DNA of 64,000 nt from Cupriavidus sp. D384 (GTDB lineage: Bacteria > Pseudomonadota > Gammaproteobacteria > Burkholderiales > Burkholderiaceae): the NCBI RefSeq assembly GCF_001652915.1, contig NZ_BBQI01000090.1, positions 372,001 through 436,000 on the forward strand, written 5' to 3'. The translations under genes and the position numbers were made by a program. Below the pieces are notes generated by a model. The model was not told the DNA's origin, did no database searches, and saw nothing but the letters and a program-made list of their open reading frames with translations. Positions within the stretch are counted from its first letter, which is position 1, and each line of letters begins with the position of its first letter. Shown in pieces: positions 16,889 through 25,894 of this stretch.

Positions 16889-17797
16889 ATGACGATACGG
16901 CCAGGTCCGTTCCGATTGCGCCTTGCCTCGTTGCGATCCTGGGGCCTGGCGACCGTCTTCGCCCTGCTGGCGCAGGCAGCGCTTGCCCAGCAGCATTTCG
17001 ACACGGCCCAGGACGGCATGCGCGCGTTTGGCGAGGCGGTACTGGCCGACGATCAGCCCGCGCTTACCCAGATGCTTGGCGACGACTTCCGGGCGATTGT
17101 CCCGCCCCCCGGCGACGCGGCCCGCGAGACATTCATTCGCGCGTGGAACGTGTCCCACTCCGTTCGAACCGCCAACGGGCATGCGTTCATCGTGGTGGGC
17201 GACAGCGGATGGACCCTGCCCGTCCCGCTGGTGAAGCGCTCTGCCGGCTGGCAGTTCGACACCCGGACTGGCCTGCAGGAAATGCGCGTACGCCGGATCG
17301 GGCGCAACGAACTGGCCGCGATACAAACCCTGCTTGCCATACGCGACGCCCAGGACGACTACGCCGAGACCGCGCATGACGGCGACAAGCTTCTCGTCTA
17401 TGCCAGCAAGCTCGCCAGCAGCCCCGGCAAGCACGACGGCCTGTACTGGCCCACCGCGCCAGGCGAGCCTCCGAGCCCGCTTGGCGAGGCCTTCAGCGAT
17501 GCCAGCCGGCCCAACCAGGGCGCGGACGGCTACAACGGCTACCGCTTCAAACTGCTCACCGCCCAGGGCAAGCACGCGCAGTCCGGCGCATTGAACTATG
17601 TGGTGGACGGCAAGCTCTTCGGCGGCTTCGCCGTGATCGCGTGGCCGGTGCGCTACGGCGACACAGGCGTGATGACCTTCATGGTGAACCACCTCGGGAT
17701 CGTCTATGAACGCAACCTCGGCCCGCAGACCGAAATGAAGGCGTCCGGCACCCAGACATTCGATCCAGCCCCGGGCTGGAGGCGGGTAGCGCCATGA
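16889..17797 (+). CDS. DUF2950 family exported protein
   Basis: The product is about 302 residues with a signal peptide ending AQAALA before QQHFDTAQDGMRAFGEAV. Family marks include WQFDTRTGLQEMRVRRIGRNEL, then AIRDAQDDY in the middle and DGKLFGGFAVIAWP with TGVMTFMVNHLGIVYERNLG at the end. The ATG at 16889 has AGGAAACC upstream; in-frame ATGs at 16859/16862 overlap the previous stop and are alternatives. It overlaps the following DUF3300 gene by ATGA. DUF2950 and DUF3300 genes often travel together, and the function is unknown, probably in the periplasm. Confidence 0.82.
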   Translation: MTIRPGPFRLRLASLRSWGLATVFALLAQAALAQQHFDTAQDGMRAFGEAVLADDQPALTQMLGDDFRAIVPPPGDAARETFIRAWNVSHSVRTANGHAFIVVGDSGWTLPVPLVKRSAGWQFDTRTGLQEMRVRRIGRNELAAIQTLLAIRDAQDDYAETAHDGDKLLVYASKLASSPGKHDGLYWPTAPGEPPSPLGEAFSDASRPNQGADGYNGYRFKLLTAQGKHAQSGALNYVVDGKLFGGFAVIAWPVRYGDTGVMTFMVNHLGIVYERNLGPQTEMKASGTQTFDPAPGWRRVAP

Positions 17798-18972
17798 ACC
17801 GCCGCGCCATCGTGACGGCATGCATCGCGCTGATGCTGGCCGGGTGCCAGACCAATCCGCCAGCGACCGGCGCGGCCGACGCCACGGCGCAGGCACCGGG
17901 CGCCGCACCGGCACAATCGCTGGACCAGGCCCGTCTGGCCGCCGTGCAGAAGCCGGCCGGCGCCGCGTACAAGCCCGAGGAAATCGAGGCGCTGGTGGCC
18001 CCGATCGCCTTGTACCCGGACAGCCTGCTTTCCCAGGTGCTGATGGCTTCCACCTATCCGATGGAAATCGTCCTGGCCGCCCGCTGGCTGAAGGCGCATC
18101 CCGACCTGAAGGGCGACGCCGCCATCCAGGCCGCGCAGAAAGAGACGTGGGACGCCAGCGTGAAGTCGCTTCTCGCCTTTCCGCAGGTGCTTGAGCCGAT
18201 GAACGACAAGATCGACTGGACGCAGAATCTCGGCGACGCCTTCCTGGCACAGCAAAAGGACGTCTTCGATGCCGTCCAGCGGCTACGCGCAAAGGCGCGG
18301 CAGACCGGCAACCTGCAGTCCAATGCCCAGCAGACGGTCACCACGCAAACGACGGCAGCCGGCCAGAGCGTTGTGATCATCGAGCCGGCCAATCCGCAGA
18401 CGATCTACGTGCCGGCGTACGACCCGGGCGTGGTCTATGGTGCCTGGGCCTATCCCGCCTACCCGTACTACTACTGGCCGCCTTATCCCGCCTACTATCC
18501 TGGCTACGGTTCGGGGATCGCCTTTGGCGTGGGGTTGATCACGGCGGCGGCAATCTTCGGCAATTGCGACTGGAACAACAACAACGTCCATATCGAGCAT
18601 CACAAGGCCCGCAATATCGACCGCAACTTCGATTCGAGCAAACTGTCTGGAGACCGCTGGCAGCACGACGCCCGACATCGCCAGGGGGTGGCCTACCGCG
18701 ACAACGCGTCGCGCGAGAAATTCGGCCGTAGTTCGCCCGGCGCGGAGACGCGCAACGGATTCCGTGGCCGCGACGGTGCGTCGGGCCGTGACAGCGGGTT
18801 CAACGGCGTCGGCAATGGCCGCGGCGAGATGCAGCGCGACCTGAACCGCGGCAACTCGAGCCTTGGTTCAGGCTCCCGCGGCAGCGCCGCCGGTAGCGGA
18901 GGCGGCTTCCGCGGCAGTGGCGGCGGTGGGGGACGCGGGTTCGGTGGCGGCGGCCGGGGTGGCCGGCGCTAG
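17794..18972 (+). CDS. DUF3300 family lipoprotein with Gly/Arg-rich tail
   Basis: The 392-residue protein starts with a lipoprotein signal (LMLAGC, Cys18). The DUF3300 domain at about residues 58-200 contains EIEALVAPIALYPDSLLSQVL and MASTYPMEIVLAARWL. A Tyr/Pro-rich segment (AYPAYPYYYWPPYPAYYPGY) at about 220-240 and a hydrophobic stretch (IAFGVGLITAAAIFG) follow. The last 70 residues are Gly, Ser and Arg rich and probably disordered. It is presumably anchored in a membrane with the tail in the periplasm or outside. It is the last gene of a three-gene exported-protein operon. No biochemical role is known for the family. Confidence 0.85.
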   Translation: MNRRAIVTACIALMLAGCQTNPPATGAADATAQAPGAAPAQSLDQARLAAVQKPAGAAYKPEEIEALVAPIALYPDSLLSQVLMASTYPMEIVLAARWLKAHPDLKGDAAIQAAQKETWDASVKSLLAFPQVLEPMNDKIDWTQNLGDAFLAQQKDVFDAVQRLRAKARQTGNLQSNAQQTVTTQTTAAGQSVVIIEPANPQTIYVPAYDPGVVYGAWAYPAYPYYYWPPYPAYYPGYGSGIAFGVGLITAAAIFGNCDWNNNNVHIEHHKARNIDRNFDSSKLSGDRWQHDARHRQGVAYRDNASREKFGRSSPGAETRNGFRGRDGASGRDSGFNGVGNGRGEMQRDLNRGNSSLGSGSRGSAAGSGGGFRGSGGGGGRGFGGGGRGGRR

Positions 18973-19018
18973 GCAGGCGCCCGGGACGAACAACGCGCGG
19001 CCTGCGCCCCGCCCGGTA

Positions 19019-19504
19019 TCAATCTTCGCTGGCTCGCGGCGGCGAACCTTCCGGCACACGGGCACGCCCTTTCGGCGATTTCGCCCGGGCCGGCCCTTCG
19101 CACTCGTGCGCCAGCATCGCTAGCGTGACCTTCCCGAACTTTGCCAGCATCACGGCTTCGGCTTCCAGCACGGTTGCCGACAAGTGCGCGTTCACGGCCT
19201 GCTCCACCATGCATTCGGGATGGTCCCGGGACACCAGATCCGAAAATAGCGGGGGCTCGCCAACCGCGCGATAGACATCCAGCAGCGTAATGTCCTCCAG
19301 CGGCCTGGCCAGCACCCAGCCACCGCCGTGCCCCTTTTCCGACACCACGTACCCCATGTCGCGCAGACCGCCGAACAGGCGCCTGACAACGACCGCGTTG
19401 GTGCAAAGCATTTCGCCCAGCGCTTCGGAAGTCAGCGGGCCATCGGCATGCTTCATGTGGATCAACGCGTGCAAGACGCGAGATATACGGCTATCGGTTC
19501 TCAT
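19019..19504 (-). CDS. Rrf2-family transcriptional regulator
   Basis: The 161-residue protein has a winged helix (ISRVLHALIHMKHADGPL, then LCTNAVVVRRLFGGLRDMG) and the Rrf2 wing EKGHGGGWVLARPLEDITLLDVYRAV. It has Cys34, Cys98 and a later ECE, but not the close-spaced Cys triad that ligates an iron-sulphur cluster in IscR or NsrR. It therefore resembles the YwnA-type thiol or metabolite sensors. It is divergent from the flavoprotein gene at 19603, with inverted repeats between, and probably represses that gene and itself. Confidence 0.85.
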   Translation of the reverse strand: MRTDSRISRVLHALIHMKHADGPLTSEALGEMLCTNAVVVRRLFGGLRDMGYVVSEKGHGGGWVLARPLEDITLLDVYRAVGEPPLFSDLVSRDHPECMVEQAVNAHLSATVLEAEAVMLAKFGKVTLAMLAHECEGPARAKSPKGRARVPEGSPPRASED

Positions 19505-19535
19505 CGTGGACCGCCATCTCAGGAAACTTTTCAGG

Positions 19536-19586
19536 TTGCATGAAAGTTTAACATGGCGCTATCATGCAACTTCTTATGTTGCGTGA
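19536..19586. promoter_or_regulatory. Inverted repeats, probable Rrf2 operator
   Basis: ttgcatga (19536-19543) and tcatgcaa (19562-19569) are perfect inverted copies, and ttgcgtga (19579-19586) is a third copy with one change. This gives two overlapping dyads in the shared regulatory region, the second ending 17 bases before the flavoprotein start. Confidence 0.65.
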
Positions 19587-19602
19587 AGCGCAGGAGGAAA
19601 TC

Positions 19603-20508
19603 ATGGATACGCACTATGACGTCATCGTGGTCGGCGGCAGCTTCGCCGGCCTTTCAGCCGCCATGCAGCTGGCGCGGGCCCGGCGCCGCGTACTGGTGCT
19701 GGATGGCGCCAAGCCTCGCAACCGGTTTGCACCCCATTCGCACGGATTCCTGGGACAGGATGGCAAGGCACCGGCAGCCATCGTCGGCGAAGCCAGGACC
19801 CAGCTTGCCGCCTATCCGACGGCACGCATCGTGGCGGGCGAGGCAACCGCGGCACAGCGCGCCGATGATCGGTTCGTCGTGACGCACGGCGACGGACACA
19901 CGGCCAGCGCCGATCGGCTGATCCTGGCGACAGGCCTGCGCGACGAACTTCCGCCGTTGCCCGGCCTGGCGGAATGTTGGGGGGTATCGGTGCTGCATTG
20001 CCCGTATTGCCACGGCTACGAGGTTGCGGACAAGCAACTCGGCGTCCTGGCGACGCATGCGCTGTCGATCCATCAGGCCATGCTCGTTCCAGACTGGGGA
20101 CCGACGACATGGTTCACGCAAGGCATCGTCGTGCCAACATCCGACGAAGCCGCGCTGCTGGCCCGCCGCAATGTGCGGGTCGAGCCGGCACCCGTCGTCG
20201 AAGTCCTGGGCGATGCGCCCAACCTGACGGGGTTGCGCCTTGCCGATGACCGCGTGATCCGCATCGATGCGCTTTTCGTGGGGCCGCGCACGCACATGGC
20301 AAGCCCCCTGGCGGAACAGCTCGGCTGCGCATTCGACGAAGGTCCGATGGGCCCGGTCATTCGCGTCGACGACCTGAAGCAGACCAGCGTGCCCGGCGTG
20401 TTCGCCGCCGGCGATGCATCGACGATGTGGAGCAACGCGACGTTCGCATCCGCTGCCGGTGTGGCCGCAGGCGTCTCGGCCCATCGTTCCCTGATCTTCG
20501 GCCTGTAG
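19603..20508 (+). CDS. Thioredoxin reductase-like FAD/NAD(P)-dependent oxidoreductase
   Basis: The 301-residue flavoprotein has the FAD motif VIVVGGSFAGLSAAMQLARA near the start and a redox-active pair Cys133/Cys136 in HCPYCHGYE. The second FAD motif is GVFAAGDAS near the end. The NADPH-binding Gly motif expected after the CxxC is degenerate (GVLATHALSIHQ), as in the TrxR-like group that lacks ordinary thioredoxin reductase activity. The ATG at 19603 follows AGGAGGAAATC. It is regulated with the divergent Rrf2 gene. A role in thiol or disulphide redox is likely; the partner is unknown. Confidence 0.85.
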   Translation: MDTHYDVIVVGGSFAGLSAAMQLARARRRVLVLDGAKPRNRFAPHSHGFLGQDGKAPAAIVGEARTQLAAYPTARIVAGEATAAQRADDRFVVTHGDGHTASADRLILATGLRDELPPLPGLAECWGVSVLHCPYCHGYEVADKQLGVLATHALSIHQAMLVPDWGPTTWFTQGIVVPTSDEAALLARRNVRVEPAPVVEVLGDAPNLTGLRLADDRVIRIDALFVGPRTHMASPLAEQLGCAFDEGPMGPVIRVDDLKQTSVPGVFAAGDASTMWSNATFASAAGVAAGVSAHRSLIFGL

Positions 20509-20565
20509 GCGGCAACCCCACGCCGGTGCTGCCCGCGTTCGTGAAGCAATGCAATCGCACGGCAA

Positions 20566-23500
20566 TCAGACATCTCCGGTTCCGTGCGCAGCGCCAAAGT
20601 CCAGCGGATAGTCGGGCGCTTCGCCCAGCCGCTGCCGCAATGCGTTGACCTGTGCCTTGAGTTCGATCATGCGCAGTTCGCGGCCCACCGTCGCTGCATT
20701 GAAGCGTTCGAGTTCGACATTGCGCGCGCGGAGTTCCTCCTCTGTCCGCGCACGCTCCACGGCTGCCAACGTGTGTTCCGCCACCAGTTCCAGGAATGTC
20801 AGTTCCTCGGCCGACCAGCGGTATTGTGTTCGCAGATGCACGGCCAGCGTGCCGGTTACCCGTCCGCACGACATCGTGGGCAGGTTCGCCCACGCGCCGA
20901 TTGCGAGATTGCCATCGGCAATGTCATGCGCGGCGGCCACGGGGAAGTTCTCGGCCGTCCCGTCGTTTCCACTCTTGTGAGGCGAAAGCAGCTCGCCCGG
21001 AACGTGCTCCGCGCTGCCACCCACCACATAGCGCCGGCCAACGTCGGCTGCCTCTGGCGCACAGTCGATGGCCGCGATGCGCGGCATGCCGCCATCGTCT
21101 TTCTCGACCCAGATGACACGCAGGGCATTCAGTTGCTCGCGCAGCAGGCGCGCCGCGGTTTCCTGCATATCGGAGGCGATGGACAGCGAGCGAAACGAAT
21201 CGGCCAGCCGCACCAGAAACGCGCTGCGCCCTGCACTCTCGTGCAGCGCCTGCTCTGCGCACTTGCGTTCGGTGATGTCCGTGAACGTTATCGCAACGCC
21301 TGCCACCGCCTGCGCAGCGGTGAGATACGGCCGGATCCGACGCAGATACCACCGGTTGTCCTGGCTGCAGACCTCGGCTTCCCGCGGCGCGCGGCAGGCC
21401 AGCACGCTGCGCACATCGGCAAGAAACGCCGCATCGTCGAACCTGGCGTTCAGGTCGGTGACCCGGCGGCCAACGTCGGCAGGCATCAGCGGCAGCAAGG
21501 CGGTGATCGCTGGCGTGAACCACTGGATGCGCAGCCGTTCGTCGAGAAATAACGTCATCACCGCGCCGGCACTCAGGACACCGCTTTGCATTTCAAGCTC
21601 GGTGAGCTTCTCCTTGAGTTGCTCGTTCGATATCCGCAGTTCTTCGTTGAGCACCTGAAGTTCTTCGCGCGACGCATCGATTTCGGCATACGACGCGCGC
21701 ATCGCGATATTGTTCGCTTCGATGTCTTGGGCCCTGTCTGTCCCGTCGCACGACAGCGCATCGGTGCCGTCCTGGGTTGCCGTACTGGCTTCCGGAGGGA
21801 TGAAGGAAACCAGAAGCCGGGCCTCCGCCGTGCCGTTGACGGATCGCACCGGCGTCACGCGCAACTTCGACAGATACCTGCCGCTGACGCGATCGCGAAT
21901 GCATTGCAGCGTCACCGGCCGGCTGGCGGCGATGGCCTCTGCGGCAGCAGCGTGGAATTCGATCGCCACGTCCCGTTCCAGCAGATCAAGCAGGTTGTCG
22001 CCGGGCTGCCCGGTCGCCTGCCGCAGATAGTTGCTGGTATCGCCGTAGAACTCCAGAATCCGTAATTCCTGGTCCACCATGACCGACGGCAGGTCGTAGT
22101 GCGCGATGGCCGCCCGGTGCGCGATGGCCGTCGCAGCCGCGCGGTCTCCGAGCGCCTCGTGCTGGGTCGTGGTCCGGATATGGCCCCCCGCCGCGGCACC
22201 TACCTTCCGATAGATGCCAAAGCGCCTTGAAACGATTTCGAAGCCCCGCTGGTGGGCGGGCAAGGCTTCGTTGATCCCGAGGAAGAGATAGCCTCCGATG
22301 CGCAGCGCGGCATGCAGCAATGCCAGAACGCGGTCGATGGCATTGCTGTTCAGATAGATCAGCAAATTGCGGCACGTGACAAGGTCCAGGTCTGGCAGCG
22401 GCGGATTGACCAGAAGATCGTGCGGTGCAAACACCATCCGCTCGCGCAGGTCGCGCTTGACGCGATAGATACCGTCGGCGCCATAGAAGAACATTGACCT
22501 GCGCGCCTGGGACACCTGCTGCATGGCTGCCTGCGAGAATACGCCCCGGCTGGCCCGCGCGACAATTTCCGGCGATGCGTCAGTCGCAAAAACCTGGAAC
22601 CCGGCGCGGCCGTCTCCGGGCGCCATCGATTCTGCCAGCAGCATCGCGGCGGAGTATGCCTCCTCGCCTGTGGCACACGCTGTGGTCCATGCGCGCAATG
22701 GGGTGTTCTTGCGGCTTTCCACCAGCGGCAGGACGACATCAGTATTCAGGGCCTCCCAGGCAGCCGGATCGCGAAAGAAACCGGTCACATGAATCGGCAG
22801 GCCGCGAATCAGGGCCTGCAGTTCTGCCGGATCGTCGCGCAACAACGACTCGTAGTCGCGCAGCAGCATGACGCGGCGCTCGTCCATGCGCTTCCTAATG
22901 CGCCAGAGCAACGGCGACGCCTTGTAGCCGCCGAGATCGAGGCCTTCCTGCCAGCGGATCAGCCCGACAATCCCGTCGACAGCCGCAAACGTCGCGGCGG
23001 TCGAGTCGACTGTCCTGACAGGTCTCTCGTATTCTCTCGTTGCGCATTGCCGCAGCTGCGGCATGATTTTGCTGACCGGAAGGACATAATGGGCGGCGCT
23101 GCGCTCGATCACGGCACGTGGCATGCCGTCATGCATCGCGGTAAGCGGGTCCTGCACGATCACGGTGCCGCCGTTCTGCCCGACGCATGCGGCGCCGTCG
23201 GCGCCATCGCTTCCCATGCCCGAGAGAATGACGGCGATTGCCCTCGGCCCGTATGCACTGGCCAGGCTCTCCAGGAACGCGTCGATGTTATCGATCCCGG
23301 GACGCCGGTGCCCGCTTTCGTCGCAGGAAGAGTGAAAGACTCCGCCCCCGACCGTGAGCACTTCGTCGCTGCGTGCCACGTAGAGATGACCGGCACACAA
23401 ACGCTCTCCGGTGCGCGCCTGACTTGCCGGCAGCGCCGACCATCGCGAGAGAAGGTCAAGCAGGCGGTCATTCTGCCCGGGCGTCAGGTGCTGCACGACC

Positions 23501-23634
23501 ACGAGCGTCAGGCAGGACCCCGCCGGCACGGCACTCAGGAGTGTTTGCAGTTCCGAAATGCCGCCGGCGGACGCCCCGATGCCTACTACGCAAAACTCAG
23601 AGCCAGCTGCTTGCCGGACCGAACTTTTCGTCAT
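20566..23634 (-). CDS. CheB-CheR-PAS-GAF fusion protein (chemotaxis-type methylesterase/methyltransferase hybrid)
   Basis: The product is about 1022 residues. It opens with a CheB methylesterase domain (Ser22 in GIGASAGG, His49 in VVQHLTP, Asp in GMGSDGADG near 145). A CheR methyltransferase domain follows at about 210-480, with SAM-site TTACATGEEAYSAAML and LVTCRNLLIYL. A PAS-like region, a coiled coil (ASREELQVLNEELRISNEQL) and a second PAS near 690-800 come next, then a GAF domain near 820-960 and a C-terminal coiled coil. There is no receiver and no histidine kinase domain. The ATG at 23634 has AAAGGGCGG upstream; a TTG 15 bases earlier is a less likely start. No other chemotaxis genes are near. 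Confidence 0.88.
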   Translation of the reverse strand: MTKSSVRQAAGSEFCVVGIGASAGGISELQTLLSAVPAGSCLTLVVVQHLTPGQNDRLLDLLSRWSALPASQARTGERLCAGHLYVARSDEVLTVGGGVFHSSCDESGHRRPGIDNIDAFLESLASAYGPRAIAVILSGMGSDGADGAACVGQNGGTVIVQDPLTAMHDGMPRAVIERSAAHYVLPVSKIMPQLRQCATREYERPVRTVDSTAATFAAVDGIVGLIRWQEGLDLGGYKASPLLWRIRKRMDERRVMLLRDYESLLRDDPAELQALIRGLPIHVTGFFRDPAAWEALNTDVVLPLVESRKNTPLRAWTTACATGEEAYSAAMLLAESMAPGDGRAGFQVFATDASPEIVARASRGVFSQAAMQQVSQARRSMFFYGADGIYRVKRDLRERMVFAPHDLLVNPPLPDLDLVTCRNLLIYLNSNAIDRVLALLHAALRIGGYLFLGINEALPAHQRGFEIVSRRFGIYRKVGAAAGGHIRTTTQHEALGDRAAATAIAHRAAIAHYDLPSVMVDQELRILEFYGDTSNYLRQATGQPGDNLLDLLERDVAIEFHAAAAEAIAASRPVTLQCIRDRVSGRYLSKLRVTPVRSVNGTAEARLLVSFIPPEASTATQDGTDALSCDGTDRAQDIEANNIAMRASYAEIDASREELQVLNEELRISNEQLKEKLTELEMQSGVLSAGAVMTLFLDERLRIQWFTPAITALLPLMPADVGRRVTDLNARFDDAAFLADVRSVLACRAPREAEVCSQDNRWYLRRIRPYLTAAQAVAGVAITFTDITERKCAEQALHESAGRSAFLVRLADSFRSLSIASDMQETAARLLREQLNALRVIWVEKDDGGMPRIAAIDCAPEAADVGRRYVVGGSAEHVPGELLSPHKSGNDGTAENFPVAAAHDIADGNLAIGAWANLPTMSCGRVTGTLAVHLRTQYRWSAEELTFLELVAEHTLAAVERARTEEELRARNVELERFNAATVGRELRMIELKAQVNALRQRLGEAPDYPLDFGAAHGTGDV

Positions 23635-24051
23635 AAGCCGCCCTTTCAAAGACCTGACACCAGTTTAGTGGCTTGAGCCTCTTCTCGGTATGGCGCCTTG
23701 CCGCCGCGCTCGCATGAAGAAAGGCGCCGCACCGCATGTGGACCTTTCTTCACCCGGAAAGGGGCATCTGCGGCGGCGAAGTCAACGCCGGAGTGTCGGC
23801 CCGCGTGACGGGGGACACCAGGACTTTTGCGTTATGGGAGTGGCGTCGAGGGCGAACCGCTGCTTCATCGGCGACGCCGGTCTTCGGAATCGCGAGGAAC
23901 GGTACTGGCTTGCGCTTCGCGCCGTGACAGTGAAATGGTGACTGATCCCGCTATGTCGCCGCGCTTGACCTGCGCGCCGTCATGCCGCCGGCACCTCGCT
24001 GTCGGCGGTTTGCGCTTGCCGGAGGGGGACACGGTGGGATTGCCCTCCGCC
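23635..24051. other. Non-coding stretch upstream of the CheB-CheR gene
   Basis: These 417 bases hold no frame with family-like composition or a ribosome-binding site. The stretch must carry the promoter of the CheB-CheR gene, but I see no clear -35/-10 pair. Confidence 0.5.
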
Positions 24052-24411
24052 TCACCGGCTTTCCTGGGAATCCTCTTCGCTGGCTGCCCCGTCAGGGAGT
24101 TCGCTGATAAAGACGGCCTGGTACGTGGCCAGCAGCGTCTTGACGTCTTCCAGTTGCGTCGCCGGCACGCCGGAAACCTCCAGTCTCGCCGCGCATCCAT
24201 CCGGACGCTCGTCGCCGTCCGTGCCTTGCACACCGACGATTTCCACCATCAGACTGCGTAGCCCTGACAGCACGCCATCCTCGTCATGTTCGCCGCCACC
24301 TTCCGATGCCAGACGCAAGGCGACGCCAAGACCCTGGTATCGGTCAGCAAGCGCCTGACATGCGACACCCGCCGCGGAACGATCGGAAAATCCGGCAACT
24401 ATCGTCGGCAT
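24052..24411 (-). CDS. Small hypothetical protein, stress-protein-like N-terminus
   Basis: The 119-residue soluble acidic protein begins MPTIVAGFSDRSAAGVACQAL, a short strand followed by a helix like small general-stress or ferredoxin-like domains. It then has an acidic loop (GGGEHDEDG) and a Glu/Ser-rich tail. The ATG at 24411 follows GGGAGATGTC, a good binding site, and codon usage matches neighbours, so I take it as real. No catalytic motif is recognised. It points the same way as the CheB-CheR gene with a 417-base gap. Confidence 0.6.
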   Translation of the reverse strand: MPTIVAGFSDRSAAGVACQALADRYQGLGVALRLASEGGGEHDEDGVLSGLRSLMVEIVGVQGTDGDERPDGCAARLEVSGVPATQLEDVKTLLATYQAVFISELPDGAASEEDSQESR

Positions 24412-24998
24412 GACATCTCCCGTGAAGCCGTTTCCCGCAGGCGACGCAAAATCCGGTCCAAGCCGGGCCGTTTGAAGCGCGCCTGAGGAATGCATGACTG
24501 GGAGGGATGACTACCGGAAGGGGGTACTGGCCGGGCAAGGCCACCATCCTTATCCGGACGTCACGGTGTCAGCCCGGCGCCAGGCCAAAGGGACCAACTC
24601 GCCGTGCGGCGCGGACGGGGCCGTAGTGCGCATTGCAAGTTGCGTGTAAAGGCGTTGTAGATTCGCGGCGAGCCGCGGCGGTCAGGCTCCGTGCGTCGAG
24701 CTAGCGGCTTGCGCCACCCGGCTGCCAGCCGCCCCGGAGATTGAATCGGTCCACCACCGCATTGAGGCGCACCGCCTGACTCTTGCCAATGGATGCCTTT
24801 CACCCGGCGCCATCTTCCGAAAGGGCCTGATGGTGCCCGACTACAAGGAACCGACTGTCATCTACGATGACGGCATCAACATCCAGACCACGGACCCGTC
24901 CGAGAGCAACGTTGGGTACGATTCGCCCTTCACCCCGATCCCGGGCTGATCTGCCAGCTCTATCGCTACGTTCGAACCCACACCACCACCCCGCCCCG
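24412..24998. other. Mostly featureless region with a short open frame of unknown status
   Basis: A plus-strand frame is open from 24650 to a TGA at 24947-24949. It reads protein-like at its end (FRKGLMVPDYKEP, then TVIYDDGINIQTTD and DSPFTPIPG), but the only start is the ATG at 24830, giving 39 residues, with no clear ribosome-binding site. It may be the 3-prime remnant of a lost gene. No family is recognised. The rest holds no gene I can support. Confidence 0.35.
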
Positions 24999-25343
24999 TC
25001 ACCTTGCAATCATGGCGATGCCCGATAGCGCGAGCAAGGCAGCAACAAGTGGCCGCATCACGGTCGGGCGCACTGGTGGGGGCATCTTCATGGTCAGCCG
25101 TGTAGTGAAGTGGACAATGGGGAACGACAGTACGCAGAGCAGCAGCGCGTGGGAAGACAGCCCCATGGAGAAGGCCACCAGCACCAGGCGCACGCTGGCG
25201 TTGCTGGCAAACATCACCAGCAGCGCGCGGCGGACGACGTCGGTGGTGAGCGGCTGCCGGTACAGATAGAAGACGATGGGTGGCCCCGAGGTACCAAACA
25301 GGCCGCCCATCAATCCTGACAGCGCACCGGGCTTCTCAGCCAT
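24999..25343 (-). pseudogene. TauE/SafE-family permease, 5-prime truncated
   Basis: The 114 codons encode the C-terminal half of a sulfite-exporter-type (TauE/SafE) membrane protein: GALSGLMGGLFGTSGPPIVFYLYRQP is the family's second repeat motif, followed by three or four hydrophobic helices. Full-length members have about 250 residues, and the first half is missing. An in-frame TAG lies just before the first ATG, and the upstream DNA shows no trace of the N-terminal repeat. It is probably a non-functional remnant at the edge of a rearranged zone near tRNA-Ser. Confidence 0.7.
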
Positions 25344-25554
25344 GACAGTCCCCTAATAGTTTGTATCAGGACGCCCGACTCACGGTCAGCGGATACCAAA
25401 GCAGGCTCGTGGATGTCGGGGTCTTTCGCTTCTCGGACTGCACGGGCATCGACCGTTTAGGCCGTGGGCTGCCTATCGCGCTGCCACAGTGAGATAAGGG
25501 ATTCGAGTGTCTGACCTGTTGGCGCAGGATTCGCGTTGCCGGGCTGGCCCGCGG

Positions 25555-25771
25555 ACGCATTCTGTGGGGCAATGGCACTCTGCCCTCATGGTCTGCCACG
25601 CGTCGTCAAGCTCGACAGATAGTGCGCGCAAGGCGCTCGGCCTCGGCCCGGTTCTTCGTGCCCAGGCTGCGGATAATCTCGCGCTTGCCGCTGTGCTGCG
25701 CGATGAGGTCTAAGGAGGATTTTGCGGCGGAAGTAGTAGCCGCTGCCGCGCAGCTGGATGTTGGCCGCCAT
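25555..25771 (-). pseudogene. Decayed tyrosine-integrase N-terminus beside tRNA-Ser
   Basis: From the ATG at 25771 the frame reads MAANIQLRGSGYYFRRKI. Similarity then continues in a second frame from 25710 (DLIAQHSGKREIIRSL, GTKNRAEAERLA) to a TGA at about 25606, and in a third frame (VELDDAWQTMRAE). Together they match the N-terminal SAM-like/DUF6538 part of phage-type integrases, interrupted by two frameshifts and lacking the catalytic domain. It lies about 125 bases beyond the 3-prime end of the tRNA-Ser gene, where integrases of genomic islands usually sit. Confidence 0.6.
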
Positions 25772-25835
25772 TCGGATTCTCACAGGTACCGGTGTAACAC
25801 CTGCGCGGCATAGGGTACCGCCTGAATCCCGCTCC

Positions 25836-25872
25836 AAAAAACAAAACCCCGGAAGACCGCGATCTTCCGGGG
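25836..25872 (-). terminator. Intrinsic terminator of tRNA-Ser
   Basis: On the minus strand a 10-base stem, ccccggaaga against tcttccgggg (25847-25856 and 25863-25872), is followed by a T-rich run (25836-25846). It lies 22 bases after the tRNA 3-prime end and is a textbook factor-independent terminator. Confidence 0.9.
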
Positions 25873-25894
25873 TTCGCCGCCTATACAGATGTAT

